A DNA stretch of 64,000 bases from Nocardiopsis metallicus (GCF_014201115.1 NZ_JACHDO010000001.1:4836001-4900000); one strand, 5' to 3'; numbered from the stretch's first letter, positions 25,396 through 34,617 are shown. Notes: generated by a model not told the origin, from the letters alone. Program-made: numbers and translations.

Positions 25396-25573
25396 TTTGG
25401 TGGGTTGGGTGAGGTCAGTGAGGTGGGTGGGGACGCGTTGGCGGTGGGCATGGCGGTGCTGGCGGGACCTCGGGCCCCCGATAGGTCAACCCAACCCGGA
25501 AACGGCCCGGGGCGCCAGACCGGAATCCGAATCTGTGGACAACCGGTCCGGGTGGCGCCCGCGGGCCGTTCGG

Positions 25574-26614
25574 TCAGGGCTGGATGGTCACCTTGACGGC
25601 GGTGCCCGCGGCGACGGTCTCGATCGCCTTGTGTACGTCGGACAGGGACATCCGCTCGGTGATGAGGTCGGCGACCGGGACCTCGCCCGAGGAGATGAGT
25701 TCGAGGGCGCGCTTGTTGTGCGCCGGGCTGGAGCCGTTGGCCCCGAAGATGGAGATCTCCTTGTAGTGCACGGCGTTGGCGTCCAGCTGGATGATCGGCG
25801 CGTCCTTGGGCAGTCCGCCGAAGAAGCTGATCCGGCCGCTGCGCGCCACCATCCTCAGCGCGTCCTCCTGGGCGCGGCCCGAGGCGGCGGCCGTGATGAT
25901 CAGGTCCGCTCCCCTGCCACCGGTCAGGCGCAGGACCTCGGCGACCGCGTCGGTCTCCTCGCCGCAGATCGCGGCGTCCGGCTCCACGAGGGCGGCGGAC
26001 ATGTCCAGGCGGCCCCGGTTCAGGTCCACCAGGTACACCTTGGCCGCGCCCTTGGCGCGGGCCAGGCGCACGTGCAGGCAGCCGATGGGACCGGCGCCCA
26101 TGACCACCACGGTGTCCCCCTCGCCGACCCCGGCGATCTCCTGGCCGTTGAGCACGCAGGCCAGCGGCTCGGCCACCGAGGCCTCGGCGAGGTCGACGTT
26201 GTCGGGCACCCGGTTGACCCCGTCCACGGCCAGGACCGCCTCGGGGATGATCATGTACTCGGCGAACCCGCCGTCGTAGTGGTAGCCCATGGACTCCTGG
26301 TTGGAGCAGACCGTGAACCGGCCGTCCGCGCACTCGACGCACTTGCCGCACGGGATGGCCGCGATGACCTGGACGCGGTCGCCCTCGGCCCAGCCGGTCA
26401 CGCCCTCGCCCGCCTCGACGATCCGGCCCGCGATCTCGTGGCCGATCACCCGGGGCGGTCGGATGTGGTGGTGGCCGTGCCGGGAGATCTTCACGTCGGT
26501 GCCGCAGGTGGAGCAGTTGGCGACGGCGATCTTGAGCTGCCCCGGTCCGGGGGTGGGCTCGGGTGCCTGCTCCAAGCGGATGTCACCTGGGGCGTAGAAG
26601 CGGGCGACGAGCAT
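25574..26614 (-). CDS. Zinc-dependent polyol (phosphate) dehydrogenase, MDR family
   Basis: 346 residues. Catalytic zinc ligands C37 and H59-E60, four structural-zinc cysteines (C89, C92, C95, C103) and the NAD site GAGPIG are all present. It resembles sorbitol and galactitol-1-phosphate dehydrogenases. Placed between PTS enzyme I and EIIA, it most likely oxidises the imported polyol phosphate to a ketose phosphate, which the PfkB kinase at 29870 would then phosphorylate. The exact polyol is not readable from sequence. Confidence 0.88.
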   Translation of the reverse strand: MLVARFYAPGDIRLEQAPEPTPGPGQLKIAVANCSTCGTDVKISRHGHHHIRPPRVIGHEIAGRIVEAGEGVTGWAEGDRVQVIAAIPCGKCVECADGRFTVCSNQESMGYHYDGGFAEYMIIPEAVLAVDGVNRVPDNVDLAEASVAEPLACVLNGQEIAGVGEGDTVVVMGAGPIGCLHVRLARAKGAAKVYLVDLNRGRLDMSAALVEPDAAICGEETDAVAEVLRLTGGRGADLIITAAASGRAQEDALRMVARSGRISFFGGLPKDAPIIQLDANAVHYKEISIFGANGSSPAHNKRALELISSGEVPVADLITERMSLSDVHKAIETVAAGTAVKVTIQP

Positions 26615-26713
26615 GTTCGGGCCTTTCTGGTGGGGCTGGGCCGGGGCGGGGTTCTCCGCCCTGGCCGGTGGTGCGACGGGGTCGGTCGGTGACGGGTCTC
26701 GCGGTGCGGTGGC

Positions 26714-27154
26714 TCAGCCTGTTGCCGGGGCGAGGAGGTCGAGGACGTCCTCGACCTCCGTGGCGGAGCGCAGGCGGGCCGCGCGTTCGGGGTCGGTGAG
26801 CACTCCGGCCAGCGAGGAGAGCACCTGGAGGTGCTCCTCACCGGAGGCGGCGATGCCGATGGCGACGTGCACGGTCGGCCCGCCCCAGTCGACCCCGTCC
26901 GGGAACTGGATCACCGCCAGGGCGGTCCGTTTGACCAGCGCCCGGGAGGCGTCGGTGCCGTGCGGGATGGCCACGCCCTCCCCCACGAAGGTGGGGATGG
27001 AGGCCTCCCGTTCGTGCATGGCGGGTACGTAGCCCGGTTCCACGGCACCGAGCTCCACGAGCAGGGCGCCGCACTGGTCGATGGCGTCGGCCCGGTCGCG
27101 GGCGGTGCCGCCGATCCGCACGGACTCGGCGGTGAGGGTGAGGTCAGTCGGCAA
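26714..27154 (-). CDS. PTS EIIA component, mannitol/fructose type
   Basis: About 146 residues. The phosphorylation site is H65 in GVAIPHGT. The gene lacks an ATG: TTG at 27154 or GTG at 27163 could serve, both overlapping the end of the EIIB gene, so translation is coupled. TTG is taken because GGGACGG is better spaced for it. It passes phosphate from HPr to the adjacent EIIB. Confidence 0.88.
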   Translation of the reverse strand: MPTDLTLTAESVRIGGTARDRADAIDQCGALLVELGAVEPGYVPAMHEREASIPTFVGEGVAIPHGTDASRALVKRTALAVIQFPDGVDWGGPTVHVAIGIAASGEEHLQVLSSLAGVLTDPERAARLRSATEVEDVLDLLAPATG

Positions 27155-27452
27155 GGGTGCCACCGTCCCGGATCGCCGCCTCCACGCGGGTGAAGGCGGG
27201 GTCGCCGAGGAACATCTGGAAGGCCACGACCACCGTGTCGTCGACCCGGTGGCGGGCCCGGTCGACCAGGCCGCTGTGGCACAGGACGAGGTCGGCGTCG
27301 TCGGGGATACGGTCGACCGGCGAGTGCTCGACGGTGACCCCGTACGGGGACAGGCTCTTCTTGAGCTGCGTGGTGAGCAGGACACTGCTGCCCATCCCGG
27401 CGTCACAGGCGACGACGACCTTCTTGATGTCGGAGCCTTCGATGGTGGCCAT
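27144..27452 (-). CDS. PTS EIIB component, mannitol type
   Basis: 102 residues with the phosphocysteine C16 in VVVACDAGMGSS, the signature of mannitol-class EIIB. It exists as a separate protein, whereas many MtlA proteins are fused C-B-A. It accepts phosphate from EIIA and gives it to the polyol carried by EIIC. Confidence 0.93.
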   Translation of the reverse strand: MATIEGSDIKKVVVACDAGMGSSVLLTTQLKKSLSPYGVTVEHSPVDRIPDDADLVLCHSGLVDRARHRVDDTVVVAFQMFLGDPAFTRVEAAIRDGGTLAD

Positions 27453-27580
27453 GGGTGCTTCTCCCGGTTCTGTGGTGCTGCCCAGTGGTGGTGTTCGGTG
27501 CTGCGCTGTGTTCTCGGGTTCGTTTCCCGGGTCGCCGCCCGGACGGGTCCCTCTCCGTCCGGGCGGCGGGTATCGGGAAA

Positions 27581-28669
27581 CTACTCGCCCTTGTTAGCCC
27601 CGGCCTGGGCCGCTTCCCGTTCGGCCTTGCGCTCGGCCCGGCCGAAGCCGAGGAGGAACGAGGCGACCACGAACGAGACGATGGTTCCCACCGCGACACC
27701 GGCCAGCACACCGAGGTGGTCACCGCGCGGGGCGACGGCCATCAGGGCGAAGATGCTGCCGGGCGCCGGAGTGGCCAGCAGCCCGACGTCGAAGATGAGG
27801 AACGTGGTGATGCCGGACATGCCGCCGGCGATCGCCGCGAGGATGAGCTTGGGCTGGGCGAGGATGTACGGGAAGTAGATCTCGTGGATGCCGCCGAAGA
27901 AGTGGATGATGATCGCGCCGGGGGCGGTGGCCCGGCTGAGCTTGGGGCCGAAGAGCATGCAGGCCAGCAGGATGCCCAGGCCCGGGCCGGGGCTGGTCTC
28001 GATGAGGAACTCGATGGCCTTGCCCTGGTCGGCCACCCGGGCGACGCCCAGCGGTCCGAGGACGCCGTGGTTGATGGCGTTGTTGAGGAACAGGACCTTG
28101 GCCGGTTCGACCAGGATCGACACCACCGGCAGCAGTGACATGTCGATGAGGAACTGCACGCCCCGGCCGAGCCAGCCCGCGACGGTGGTCACCACCGGAC
28201 CGATGGCGAACAGCCCGATGATCGCCATGGCACCGCCGAGGATCCCGGCGCTGAAGTTGTTGACCAGCATCTCGAAACCGCTGGGGGTCCGGGGCTGGAC
28301 GAGCTTGTCGAACTTCTTGATCAGGTACGCGGCGAGCGGGCCGACGACCATCGCGCCGAGGAACATCGGGATGTCCGCGGAGACGATCACACCGACCGTG
28401 GCGATCGCGCCGACCACACCCCCGCGCTTGTCGTAGATGAGGTAACCGCCGGTGTAGCCGATCAGCAGCGGCAGCAGGAAGGTGATCATCGGGCCCACCA
28501 GCTCGGCCATCTGCTCGTTGGGCCACCAGCCGTCGGGGATGAACAGGGCGGTGATGAGGCCCCAGGCGATGAACGCGCCGATGTTGGGCATCACCATGCT
28601 CGCCAGGAAACCGCCGAAGCGCTGGACTCCGGATCGCACGGAGACGAGTCTGCCTTGCTGGGTGGACAT
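27581..28669 (-). CDS. mtlA: PTS EIIC membrane permease, mannitol type
   Basis: 362-residue integral membrane carrier. The substrate motif GGIHEIYFPY and the GxxNHG-type loop NNAINHG are those of MtlA EIIC. The start is ATG at 28669 behind AGGAGG. Downstream in the same direction come EIIB, EIIA, the dehydrogenase and enzyme I; upstream is the DeoR regulator. It imports and phosphorylates mannitol or a related hexitol. Confidence 0.93.
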   Translation of the reverse strand: MSTQQGRLVSVRSGVQRFGGFLASMVMPNIGAFIAWGLITALFIPDGWWPNEQMAELVGPMITFLLPLLIGYTGGYLIYDKRGGVVGAIATVGVIVSADIPMFLGAMVVGPLAAYLIKKFDKLVQPRTPSGFEMLVNNFSAGILGGAMAIIGLFAIGPVVTTVAGWLGRGVQFLIDMSLLPVVSILVEPAKVLFLNNAINHGVLGPLGVARVADQGKAIEFLIETSPGPGLGILLACMLFGPKLSRATAPGAIIIHFFGGIHEIYFPYILAQPKLILAAIAGGMSGITTFLIFDVGLLATPAPGSIFALMAVAPRGDHLGVLAGVAVGTIVSFVVASFLLGFGRAERKAEREAAQAGANKGE

Positions 28670-28747
28670 GGGGGGAACCTCCTGGGAGGTCCGGCGGGCG
28701 GTCAGCCTCGGCCGGGATGGGATGGCTGTGGAGCGCGGACGCACTGG

Positions 28748-29509
28748 CTAGACGGCCCGGACGGAGAGTCCGGTCGCCTCCAGTTCGTCCGCGAGCCCGT
28801 CGGCGAGACCGTTGTCGGTGATGACCAGGTCGAGGTCCTCGACAGCGGCGAAACGGGCGAAGTGGTCGTTGCCGACCTTGGTGTGGTCGGCGAGCAGCAC
28901 GGCGCGCCGGGAGGAGGCGATCATGGCCCGCTTGACCTCGGCCTCGGCCGGGTCCGGGGTGGTCAGACCGCGCTCGACGGACACGCCGTTGGTGGCCATG
29001 AAGGCCACGTCGACGTAGCACTCGGCGAGGGCGCGCAGGGCCCAGGCGTCGACGCTGGCCTGGGTCCTGGTGCGCAGACGGCCGCCGAGCAGCATGAGGT
29101 TGATGTTGGTTCGGGAGGTGAGCGTGAGAGCTATCGAGAGCGAGTTGGTGACGACGGTGAGCTCGCGGTCCGTGGGCAGCTGTTCGGCCAGCCGGCCGGT
29201 GGTGGAACCCGCGTCCAGGAGGATGGCGCCCTCGTCGGGAAGCTCGGCGAGGGCGGCCTTGGCGATCCGCTCCTTCTCCTGGGTCATGACGGAGTCACGC
29301 ACGTTGAGCGCGGGCTCGAAGCCCAGCCGCTCGACGGGGATCGCGCCGCCGTGGACCCTGCGCAGGACCCCGTGCCGCTCGAGGGCGGTGAGGTCGCGGC
29401 GGATGGTCTCGTAGGTGACGTCGAACTCCGAGGCGAGCCCCGTGACGTCGACCCGGCCGTCCTGGCGGGCGCGTTCGAGGATCACCTTCTGGCGTTCTTC
29501 CGCGTACAT
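28748..29509 (-). CDS. DeoR-family sugar-phosphate-responsive repressor
   Basis: 253 residues: an N-terminal winged helix (YETIRRDLTALERHGVLRRVHGGA at about 32-56, the DeoR signature) and a C-terminal sugar-phosphate sensor with LLDAGSTT and VVTNSL. It heads the minus-strand PTS operon and faces fruK across a 360-bp intergenic region. It probably represses both arms until a sugar phosphate accumulates. Confidence 0.93.
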   Translation of the reverse strand: MYAEERQKVILERARQDGRVDVTGLASEFDVTYETIRRDLTALERHGVLRRVHGGAIPVERLGFEPALNVRDSVMTQEKERIAKAALAELPDEGAILLDAGSTTGRLAEQLPTDRELTVVTNSLSIALTLTSRTNINLMLLGGRLRTRTQASVDAWALRALAECYVDVAFMATNGVSVERGLTTPDPAEAEVKRAMIASSRRAVLLADHTKVGNDHFARFAAVEDLDLVITDNGLADGLADELEATGLSVRAV

Positions 29510-29721
29510 GTTGGATCACCTGTGTTTCGGTGTGGTTTTCGGTGAGTTTAATCGTGTTGCCTGGGACACACAAGGGGTATCTCCACCCAATATCCCAGCA
29601 GCCCCACCACAGCCGCGAACAGGGGGATCATCCGACATTCAGCTGCTGCGACCCGGGCGGGCCAGGGGCGGAGCACACCCCCGAACACCCGGACACGCCT
29701 CTCCCGACACGGGCAACACCA

Positions 29722-29749
29722 TTGACACACACAGACAAACACACATAAT
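29722..29749 (+). promoter_or_regulatory. Predicted promoter of the kinase-HPr unit, with ACACA repeats
   Basis: TTGACA (29722-29727), 16 bp, CATAAT (29744-29749). The spacer is almost pure ACACA/ACAAACA repeats, and matching TGTG-rich sequence lies near 29520-29560 in front of the DeoR gene. Such repeats are typical of DeoR-family operators. The remainder of 29510-29869 shows no gene. Confidence 0.65.
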
Positions 29750-29869
29750 CAAAGATAGAAACACACCGTCGCAGCGTGGAAACAACACAGCATGAACTCC
29801 GCGCATCGCGGCACCACGGCAGAGCCGTCTTCCGGACCGGGCGCGTCACACCCCTCGAAAAGAGCACCC

Positions 29870-30811
29870 ATGATCCTGACCCTCACCCCGAACCCGAGCG
29901 TCGACCACACGCTGGAGGTCGACGGCCTCGTCCGAGGCGAGGTGCTGCGGGTGCGCGCCACGCGGTCCCAGGCGGGCGGCAAGGGTGTCAACGTCGCCCG
30001 CGCGCTGCTCGCCGCGGGGGTCCCCACCCGGGCCGTCCTCCCGATCGGCGGGGGCGGCGGCGCCGAACTCGCCAGCCTCCTCGGCGACCTGCCCCGGGTC
30101 ACCGTTCCCATCGACGGCGAGACCCGCGGGAACGTGACCGTCACCGAGGCCGACGGCACCACCACCAAGTTGAACGCCGCCGGACCCGCCCTCTCCCCCG
30201 CCGAGGTCGAGGCCCTGCTCGCGGCCCTGGAGGACGAGCTCGCACAGTCCCCCGACTGGGTGGTGGCCAGCGGCAGCCTGCCCGCCGGGGTCCCCGACGA
30301 CCTGTACGTGCGCGTGGCCCGCCTGGCCGCCGCCTACGGGGTCCCCCTCGCCCTGGACACGTCGGGCGCACCGCTGGCGGCCGCCGCCGCGGCGGGTTCG
30401 ATCTCGCTGCTCAAACCCAACCACGAGGAGCTGGCCGCACTGGTCGACCGTGCGCTGCCCACCGTCGGCGCCGTCACCGAGGCCGCCCGCGAGGTGCTCT
30501 CCTGGGGCAACGAGGCCGTGCTGGTCACCCTCGGCAGCCACGGAGCGCTGCTCGTCACCGCGCAGGACGTGCTCTGGACACGCGGCCCCCGGGTACGCAC
30601 CCGGAGTACCGTGGGCGCGGGCGACAGCGCGCTCGCGGGCTTCCTCTACCGGGAGGACACCCCGCCAGAGCGCCTCCGGCAGGCCGTGGCCTGGGGCACC
30701 GCCGCCGTAGCCCTACCCGGAACCACCGTCCCCCAGCCCCATGACGTGGCCACCGACGGCGTCAGCCCGGTGACCGAGCCCGACCCCCTGTGGCGGATCG
30801 ACAAACTGTGA
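29870..30811 (+). CDS. PfkB-family sugar-phosphate kinase (1-phosphofructokinase/tagatose-6-phosphate kinase type)
   Basis: 313 residues. N-terminal MILTLTPNPSVDHT and QAGGKGVNVARAL, with the C-terminal catalytic GAGDS (D252), identify the FruK/LacC branch of PfkB kinases. It makes fructose-1,6-bisphosphate, or tagatose-1,6-bisphosphate, from a monophosphate. It is divergent from the PTS operon, with HPr 90 bp downstream. With a mannitol-type EII and a zinc dehydrogenase, either substrate is possible. Confidence 0.9.
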   Translation: MILTLTPNPSVDHTLEVDGLVRGEVLRVRATRSQAGGKGVNVARALLAAGVPTRAVLPIGGGGGAELASLLGDLPRVTVPIDGETRGNVTVTEADGTTTKLNAAGPALSPAEVEALLAALEDELAQSPDWVVASGSLPAGVPDDLYVRVARLAAAYGVPLALDTSGAPLAAAAAAGSISLLKPNHEELAALVDRALPTVGAVTEAAREVLSWGNEAVLVTLGSHGALLVTAQDVLWTRGPRVRTRSTVGAGDSALAGFLYREDTPPERLRQAVAWGTAAVALPGTTVPQPHDVATDGVSPVTEPDPLWRIDKL

Positions 30812-30901
30812 CTGCCGCAGCCTTCACCAGCACCACAGCCAACACCCGCCGCGCCCGGGGTCGGACCGCCCGGCCCCGTCCGACACTCTCCAAGGACTGA
30901 C

Positions 30902-31171
30902 ATGCCCGAGCGCACCGTAGTCATCGGCTCCCTACTCGGCCTGCACGCCCGACCCGCCGCCCTGTTCGTCCAGGCCGTCAACGAGACCGGACTGCCCGTG
31001 AAGGTCTCCCGCGCCGACCACAAGCCGGTGGACGCCAGCAGTGTGCTGGCGGTGATGTCGATGGGCGCCGCCCACGGCGAGACCGTCACGCTGACCTGCG
31101 AGGAGGAGGGTTCAGAGGAGGCTCTGGACGGCCTCGTGGAGATGCTCGGCAAAGAGCTCGATCCGAGGTAG
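30902..31171 (+). CDS. ptsH: Phosphocarrier protein HPr
   Basis: 89 residues. The phospho-His is H15 in GLHARPAA, and a regulatory-type Ser is present at 46 (VDASSVLAVMSMG). It accepts phosphate from enzyme I (23619-25334) and passes it to EIIA. It is transcribed with the PfkB kinase and ends in a strong terminator. Confidence 0.95.
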   Translation: MPERTVVIGSLLGLHARPAALFVQAVNETGLPVKVSRADHKPVDASSVLAVMSMGAAHGETVTLTCEEEGSEEALDGLVEMLGKELDPR

Positions 31172-31181
31172 GCACCGAAAC

Positions 31182-31225
31182 CGGTCGCGGGCACCGCCGG
31201 AGGTTCCCAGCGGTGCCCGCGACCG
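31182..31225. terminator. Terminator after ptsH, shared with the convergent ureohydrolase gene
   Basis: CGGTCGCGGGCACCGC (31182-31197) and its exact complement (31210-31225) form a 16-bp stem with a 12-base loop, followed by TCTTTCG. Confidence 0.9.
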
Positions 31226-31248
31226 TCTTTCGACTCTTCCTCCGGCCG

Positions 31249-32256
31249 TCAGTCCGCGTAGCCGTCGAGCATGGGGCGGGTCGGGTCCCAGCCCTGTCCC
31301 CGGCGACGCGCGGCGATCCCCGACAACGCCTCCAGCACGACCCGGTTGCCCAGCATCGCGGTGATGTCGGCGTGGTCGTGGTCCGGGGAGACCTCCACGA
31401 TGTCCAGGCCGACGACCGGCAGCTCCACGCAGATCCTGCGCACCGCGTCGAGCAGCTGACGAGACGTGAGCCCGCCGGGTTCGGGAGTGCCGGTTCCGGG
31501 GGCCATGCCCGGGTCGACGACATCGACGTCCACCGACAGGAACACCCCCTCGCACTCGTCGGTGGCCAGGGCGAAGGCCTCGTCCAGACAGGTGTTGAGG
31601 CCCCGGGCGTCCATCTCGCTCATCTCGTAACAGCGCATCCCCTGCCGAGCCATCCAGGACAGGGTCTCCGGCTCGGGCCAGTACCCGCGCAGGCCCATCT
31701 GGATGAACCGGTCGCCGCGCACGGCGCCGGACTCGATCAGCCTCCGCATGGGCAGACCGTGTCCGAGCAGGGACCCGAAGTCGATGTTTCCGGTGTCGGC
31801 GTGCGCGTCGAAGTGGATCACCGACACCCGGCCCCAGCCGTGGTGGCGGGCGACCCCCTGCACGTCGGGCAGGGCGATGGTGTGGTCCCCGCCCAGCATC
31901 ACCGGGATCTTGCCGGCGGCGGCGACCCTGGTCACCGCGTCGCCGACCTTCTCGACCATCCCCTCGATGTCGCCGTTGAAGCACTCGATGTCACCCGCGT
32001 CCTTGGTGTTGAGCTCACGCAGGCCGTCGGTGCGCAGGGCCAGGTGCGGTCGGTGTCCGTCGTGGGGCAGGTAGTCGGTGCCGCGCAGCGCCCGGGGGCC
32101 GAACCGGGTGCCCGCCCGGTAGGAGGTGCCCCCGTCGAAGGGCACCCCCATGATGACGGCCTCGGCGTCGGCCCAGGTCTCGGGCAGGTCCAGGTCGCAC
32201 TCATCGACCCCCAGGAAGGTGTAGTCGGGGCCGAACATCGATCCGTAGCGGGTCAT
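31249..32256 (-). CDS. Agmatinase/guanidino-acid ureohydrolase family protein
   Basis: 335-residue metal-dependent hydrolase of the arginase superfamily. The metal motifs GGDHTIALP, DAHADT and SVDVDVVDP are complete. It should release urea from a guanidino compound (agmatine, guanidinobutyrate or similar). ATG at 32256 overlaps the end of the NCS1 permease gene and is preceded by GGAG. Coupling to a permease suggests it degrades an imported compound, so agmatinase proper is only one option. Confidence 0.9.
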   Translation of the reverse strand: MTRYGSMFGPDYTFLGVDECDLDLPETWADAEAVIMGVPFDGGTSYRAGTRFGPRALRGTDYLPHDGHRPHLALRTDGLRELNTKDAGDIECFNGDIEGMVEKVGDAVTRVAAAGKIPVMLGGDHTIALPDVQGVARHHGWGRVSVIHFDAHADTGNIDFGSLLGHGLPMRRLIESGAVRGDRFIQMGLRGYWPEPETLSWMARQGMRCYEMSEMDARGLNTCLDEAFALATDECEGVFLSVDVDVVDPGMAPGTGTPEPGGLTSRQLLDAVRRICVELPVVGLDIVEVSPDHDHADITAMLGNRVVLEALSGIAARRRGQGWDPTRPMLDGYAD

Positions 32257-33707
32257 TCCATCTCCGTTGTCGTTGTGACGGGCTGGTCCGGGGCCTGGGC
32301 GAACGCCGGTCGGCCCCGTACGAGCAGGTAGTAGACGAGCGCGGCGGCGGGGCCGCCGAGCAGGGACAGGTCCGCGCCGAGGGCGGCGGCCAGCGGCCCG
32401 ACCCACAGCACCGAGTCGGCGGCCAGCGCCGACAGGGCGGTTCCGACCACGAGGGCGGTCAGGCCGGCCCGGTGGAAGCCCCGCGTGTAGCGGTAGGTTC
32501 CGCCCTCGCGGTCGTAGAGCCCCGTGACGTCGAAGCGGGCGCGGCGCAGCCACGTGTCGCAGAGGAAGACTCCGGCCCAGGGGGTGAACACGACGACCAT
32601 CACCGACAGGAAGGCCAGGAGCGCGTCGGTGAAGTCGACGACGAACAGTGCGACGGCCGAACCGGCGGTGACCAGGACGACCTGGATCAGGACCGTCCTG
32701 GCCCGGTTGAGGGGCACGCCGAGGACCTGCAGGTTCAGGCCGGACGAGTACAGCGTCATGATCGTGTTGGTGACGCAGCCGCCGACCACCACCGCCAGGA
32801 ACGGGACCTGGAACCACACGGGCAACAGGGTGGCGACGGCGGCGACCGGGTCGGTGGCCTCGACGACCTCGACCCGGGTGGCGGCGGCGATCCCGATGAC
32901 CCCCAGGACCGTGGCCGGGACCATCGCGCCGAACCCTGTGGCCAGGGTGATCCCGCGTGCCCGGGAGGCGCGCGGCAGGTAGCGGGTGAAGTCGGCGCAG
33001 ATCGCGATGTAGGACAGCGGACCGCCCGCGACGGCGACGAGCAGGCCGACGGACCACGCCCACAACCGGGGTCCGTCGGTTCCGCCGTAGGACGGGTCGG
33101 CCTGCGGCAGGACCAGGACGCCCAGCGCGACCGTGCACACGACCAGGCCGACGGCGAGCCAGCGCTGCATGACCTGGACGGTGGCGTGGCCGAGCACGGC
33201 GACGCTGGCCGTGCAGGCGATCATCACGACCAGCCCGGCCACCAGCACGGGCGCCCCGGTCCCCAGCCCCGCGGCGGCGCCCAGGACGGCGAGCGCCAGG
33301 ACGCCCACGACCGTGTTGAGGATGATGTAGCCGACGCTGACCAGCCAGTTGAGGACCGCCGCCGGGTAGTTCCCCCACCGCCCGAAGGAGGCCCGGGCCA
33401 CGATCAGGGTCGGTGCTCCGGCCCGGGCGCCGGTGACCGAGGCGGCGCCCACGAGGAAGAACGCCAGGTTGCCGACGGCGAAGATCGCGACGGCCTCCCA
33501 GAAGCCGAGGCCGAGGCCGATCACCAGGGCCCCGTTGATGACGAAGGTGAAGGTCAGGTTGGCGCCGAACCACACCCAGAACAGGTCGCGCGGCCCGCCG
33601 TGCCGGTCGGTGTCGGGGATCTGGTCCATCCCGTGCGCTTCGACGCGGAAGACCTCGTCGGTGGCGACACCGGTGGTCGGTGGACGGATGCCGTGGGGGT
33701 CGGACAT
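32253..33707 (-). CDS. NCS1-family permease (cytosine/purine/hydantoin type)
   Basis: 484 residues with about 12 transmembrane helices. The N-terminal WVWFGANLTF region and the cytoplasmic DFTRYLPR loop are NCS1 hallmarks. ATG at 33707 behind GGAGGAG. Its last codons overlap the ureohydrolase start, giving a two-gene uptake and hydrolysis unit. Because of that partner, a guanidino or ureido substrate is more likely than a nucleobase (inference). Confidence 0.9.
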   Translation of the reverse strand: MSDPHGIRPPTTGVATDEVFRVEAHGMDQIPDTDRHGGPRDLFWVWFGANLTFTFVINGALVIGLGLGFWEAVAIFAVGNLAFFLVGAASVTGARAGAPTLIVARASFGRWGNYPAAVLNWLVSVGYIILNTVVGVLALAVLGAAAGLGTGAPVLVAGLVVMIACTASVAVLGHATVQVMQRWLAVGLVVCTVALGVLVLPQADPSYGGTDGPRLWAWSVGLLVAVAGGPLSYIAICADFTRYLPRASRARGITLATGFGAMVPATVLGVIGIAAATRVEVVEATDPVAAVATLLPVWFQVPFLAVVVGGCVTNTIMTLYSSGLNLQVLGVPLNRARTVLIQVVLVTAGSAVALFVVDFTDALLAFLSVMVVVFTPWAGVFLCDTWLRRARFDVTGLYDREGGTYRYTRGFHRAGLTALVVGTALSALAADSVLWVGPLAAALGADLSLLGGPAAALVYYLLVRGRPAFAQAPDQPVTTTTEME

Positions 33708-33724
33708 GCGGGCTCCTCCGGTTG

Positions 33725-33760
33725 CTGACTTTAAAATCAGTGCCCTGATGTTAAAGTCAG
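33725..33760. promoter_or_regulatory. 36-bp dyad operator between NCS1 and TetR genes
   Basis: CTGACTTTAAAATCAG (33725-33740) is mirrored by CTGATGTTAAAGTCAG (33745-33760), with one unpaired position per arm and a four-base centre. It sits 18 bp from the permease start, in the divergent promoter region. Confidence 0.85.
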
Positions 33761-33803
33761 GATCGATGCCGGCACAAGGGGCCGAGTGGTAAAGAATGGG
33801 TTC

Positions 33804-34493
33804 ATGACCAGTCCCGACACCCGCACGCGCATCCTGGACTCCGCCGTCGAGCTCATCGCCCGCGACGGGTACGACGGTGTACGCCTGGCCGAGATCGCCA
33901 AGCACGCGGGCGCCTCCACGGCCCTGCTGCACTACCACTTCGCCAACCGGGCCCAGCTGCTGGCCGCCGCCATCACGCACTCACTGGACCGCGAACGGGC
34001 CCGCGCCGAGCGCTGGTCCAGCGATCGGCACCGCTCCTCGCCCGCCGAGCGCGTCGCCGACCAGATCGACTTCTGGTTGCCGATCACCCCCGAAGACGTA
34101 CGCGAGTGGCTGCTGTGGGGCGAGCTGGAGGGGCGCGCGGTCCGCGACGACGACCTCGCCCGCGCGCTCACCGACCTCTACACACGCCTGCGCGCGCCGC
34201 TGGTCGACGCCGTCGCCACGGGGATCTCCACCGGGGACTTCGCCCCCTGCGACCCGGAGGAGACCGCCGCCGTCGCGCACGCCCTGCTCGGAGGCATGAC
34301 GGTACGCCTCCTGGCCCGCGACCCCGGGTTCACCCTGCCGACGGCGCGCGAACTCGCGGGTCGGCACGTCGCCCTCGCCCTGGGCTACCCGGGGCCGCTC
34401 CCCTTCGCCGAACGCGACGTGCCGCTCCACGTGCCCGGCACCGGGATCGCACCGGCCCCGCCCCGCCGCCGCGCCGCGCGCACGCGCGGGTGA
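33804..34493 (+). CDS. TetR-family regulator of the ureohydrolase/NCS1 operon
   Basis: 229 residues. The N-terminal HTH (RLAEIAKHAGASTALLHYHF) is canonical. The C-terminal domain resembles BetI-type TetR_C domains, and the Pro/Arg-rich last 25 residues look disordered. It is divergent from the permease, with a long dyad between, so it is probably a substrate-responsive repressor of the operon. Confidence 0.9.
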   Translation: MTSPDTRTRILDSAVELIARDGYDGVRLAEIAKHAGASTALLHYHFANRAQLLAAAITHSLDRERARAERWSSDRHRSSPAERVADQIDFWLPITPEDVREWLLWGELEGRAVRDDDLARALTDLYTRLRAPLVDAVATGISTGDFAPCDPEETAAVAHALLGGMTVRLLARDPGFTLPTARELAGRHVALALGYPGPLPFAERDVPLHVPGTGIAPAPPRRRAARTRG

Positions 34494-34617
34494 GGGACCG
34501 GCCGGGTTTTGAGGGGCTGGCCTGGTTCACCCCGCCGCGGCCCCGCCCAAGGCACCCGCGCGGCCCGGCGGGGCGGGCGGGCACGCGCCGGCCGGTGGTT
34601 CGGGGACCGTATGACGG

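Noticed and set aside
25335..26351. N-terminal extension of enzyme I giving a 910-residue protein
   Set aside because: The added 338 residues overlap the real dehydrogenase gene in another frame and are Arg/Gly-rich shadow; AGGAG and ATG at 25334 mark the true start.
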